Of a stretch of 64,000 nucleotides of DNA, positions 63,336-64,000 are shown one piece after another. This stretch comes from Verrucomicrobiales bacterium (lineage in GTDB: Bacteria; Verrucomicrobiota; Verrucomicrobiia; Limisphaerales; J093), in the NCBI GenBank assembly GCA_015075445.1, contig JABTUJ010000014.1, positions 62,001 through 126,000 on the forward strand, given 5' to 3'. The position numbers and the translations under genes were made by a program. A model generated the notes under the pieces. The model was not told the DNA's origin. It was given only the letters and a program-made list of their open reading frames with translations, and did not search any database. Every line of letters starts with the position of its first letter. Position 1 is the stretch's first letter.

Positions 63336-64000
63336 ACGCGTGGGAAGCTCCAAGGTCAAAGCTCAAAGCTCAAGGGAAGATCCACGCTGCGGGGAAGCGC
63401 CAAGCTCTGGGGAAGCGCCGGGGTTGGGGGCGAGGCTCCAGGGGCTGCGGGCAGGGGGGCTCCAAGGCAAGTTCCAGCTCAAGGGAAGATCCAAGCTGCG
63501 GGGAAGCGCCAAGCTCTGGGGATGCGCCGGGGTTGGGGGCGAGGCTCAGGGGCGGCGGGCGTGGGAAGCTCCAAGGGCAAAACTCAAGCTCGGAAGATCA
63601 AGCTGCGGAAGCGCCGAAACTCTGGGGATGCGCCGGGGTTGGAAGCGCCGGGGTTGAGGCGGCTCAGAGGGCTGAAGGGAAGCTCAGGCAAGTTCAAAAG
63701 CTCAAGGGAAGATCAAGCTGCGGGGAAGCGCAAGCTCTGGGGATGCGCCGGGGTTGGGGGAAGCGCCAGGGTTGGGGGCGAACTCCAGGGCTGAAGGCGG
63801 GGAGCTCAGAGCAAAGTTCAAAGCTCGAGGGAAGATCAAGCTGCGGGGGAGCGCCAAGCTCTGGGGGATGCGCGCCAGGGTTGGGGGGCGAGGCTCAGGG
63901 GGCGGCAGACATGGGAAGCTCCAAGAGCAAAGTTCAAAGCTCAAGGGAAGATCCAAGCTGCGGGGAAGCGCCAAGCTCTGGGGATGCGCCGGGGTTGGGG
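63336..64000. repeat. Low-complexity repeat block running off the right edge
   Basis: A patchwork of AAGCTCAAAGCTCAAGGGAAGATC(C)AAGCTGCGGGGAAGCGCCAAGCTCTGGGG(A)TGCGCCGGGGTTGGGG units, each about 90-100 bases and variably truncated, repeats to the end of the window. It follows the second DUF1553 gene just as the block at 57.3 kb follows the first. No gene is supported in it. Confidence 0.85.

Noticed and set aside
1..64000. tRNA, rRNA, prophage or intact insertion sequences
   Set aside because: A read-through for T-loop sequences, rRNA-like stretches, integrases and transposase motifs found none; this was by eye and could miss a diverged copy.

Overview
The window is GC-rich, densely coded DNA that most resembles a Verrucomicrobiota (PVC superphylum) chromosome. 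That placement is an inference from gene content. It rests on two DUF1549/DUF1553 cytochrome-type proteins paired with a DUF1501 protein, a secreted FGly sulfatase, a ThuA/TIM-barrel fusion, PQQ-like propeller proteins, a DUF5060 glycosidase-like protein and very abundant low-complexity intergenic repeats. No rRNA, tRNA, phage or intact transposase gene was seen.

Layout. 1-8.9 kb: a WD40 protein running off the left edge, a HEAT-repeat protein translationally coupled to a ThuA-sugar isomerase fusion, an OppB/OppC permease pair, and two small unknown genes. 9.2-18.7 kb: the membrane arm of respiratory complex I in the order nuoI-H-J-K-L-M-M-N, with a second nuoM, a frameshift in nuoL and a REP-like array between nuoJ and nuoK. 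18.7-23.1 kb: a PpiC-type foldase, serA and a photolyase whose 3' end was altered and duplicated with a mobile REP-bounded element. 23.7-27.7 kb: a CocE-type hydrolase and a decayed CBM9-like gene. 27.8-32.8 kb (minus strand): esterase, sugar-nucleotidyltransferase, ApgM-type phosphoglycerate mutase, a CoaB-like protein and a PQQ-propeller protein. 33-37 kb: GNAT-like protein, DUF456 protein, a membrane-anchored propeller protein and a zinc-ribbon protein. 37.2-43.8 kb: a YdeP/FdhF-like molybdopterin oxidoreductase and a 1428-residue secreted multidomain protein. 44.3-54 kb: beta-CASP hydrolase, sulfatase coupled to a two-lobed retropepsin-like protein, DUF5060 glycosidase-like protein, a HepT/MntA-type module and a Tat-exported phosphoesterase. 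54-64 kb: DUF1553, DUF1501, Uma2 and a second, frameshifted DUF1553 gene, separated by long inverted low-complexity repeats.

The nuo genes form the only large pathway operon: they overlap or nearly abut from nuoH onward and should encode the proton-pumping arm of a complex I whose NuoA-G partners lie elsewhere. Much of the rest is the secreted or periplasmic catabolic equipment typical of this lineage: sulfatase, glycosidase, cytochrome/DUF1501 pairs, phosphoesterase and hydrolases, several with Tat or Sec signals.

The most unusual non-coding content is (i) a family of GGGGTCAGT-type REP elements that has inserted in the nuo operon and supplies the stop codons of at least two genes, (ii) several hairpin tandem-repeat families, and (iii) a candidate structured RNA with its own terminator at 44.1-44.3 kb. 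Frameshifts in three genes, mostly at short homopolymers, leave open whether this is true gene decay or consensus error.
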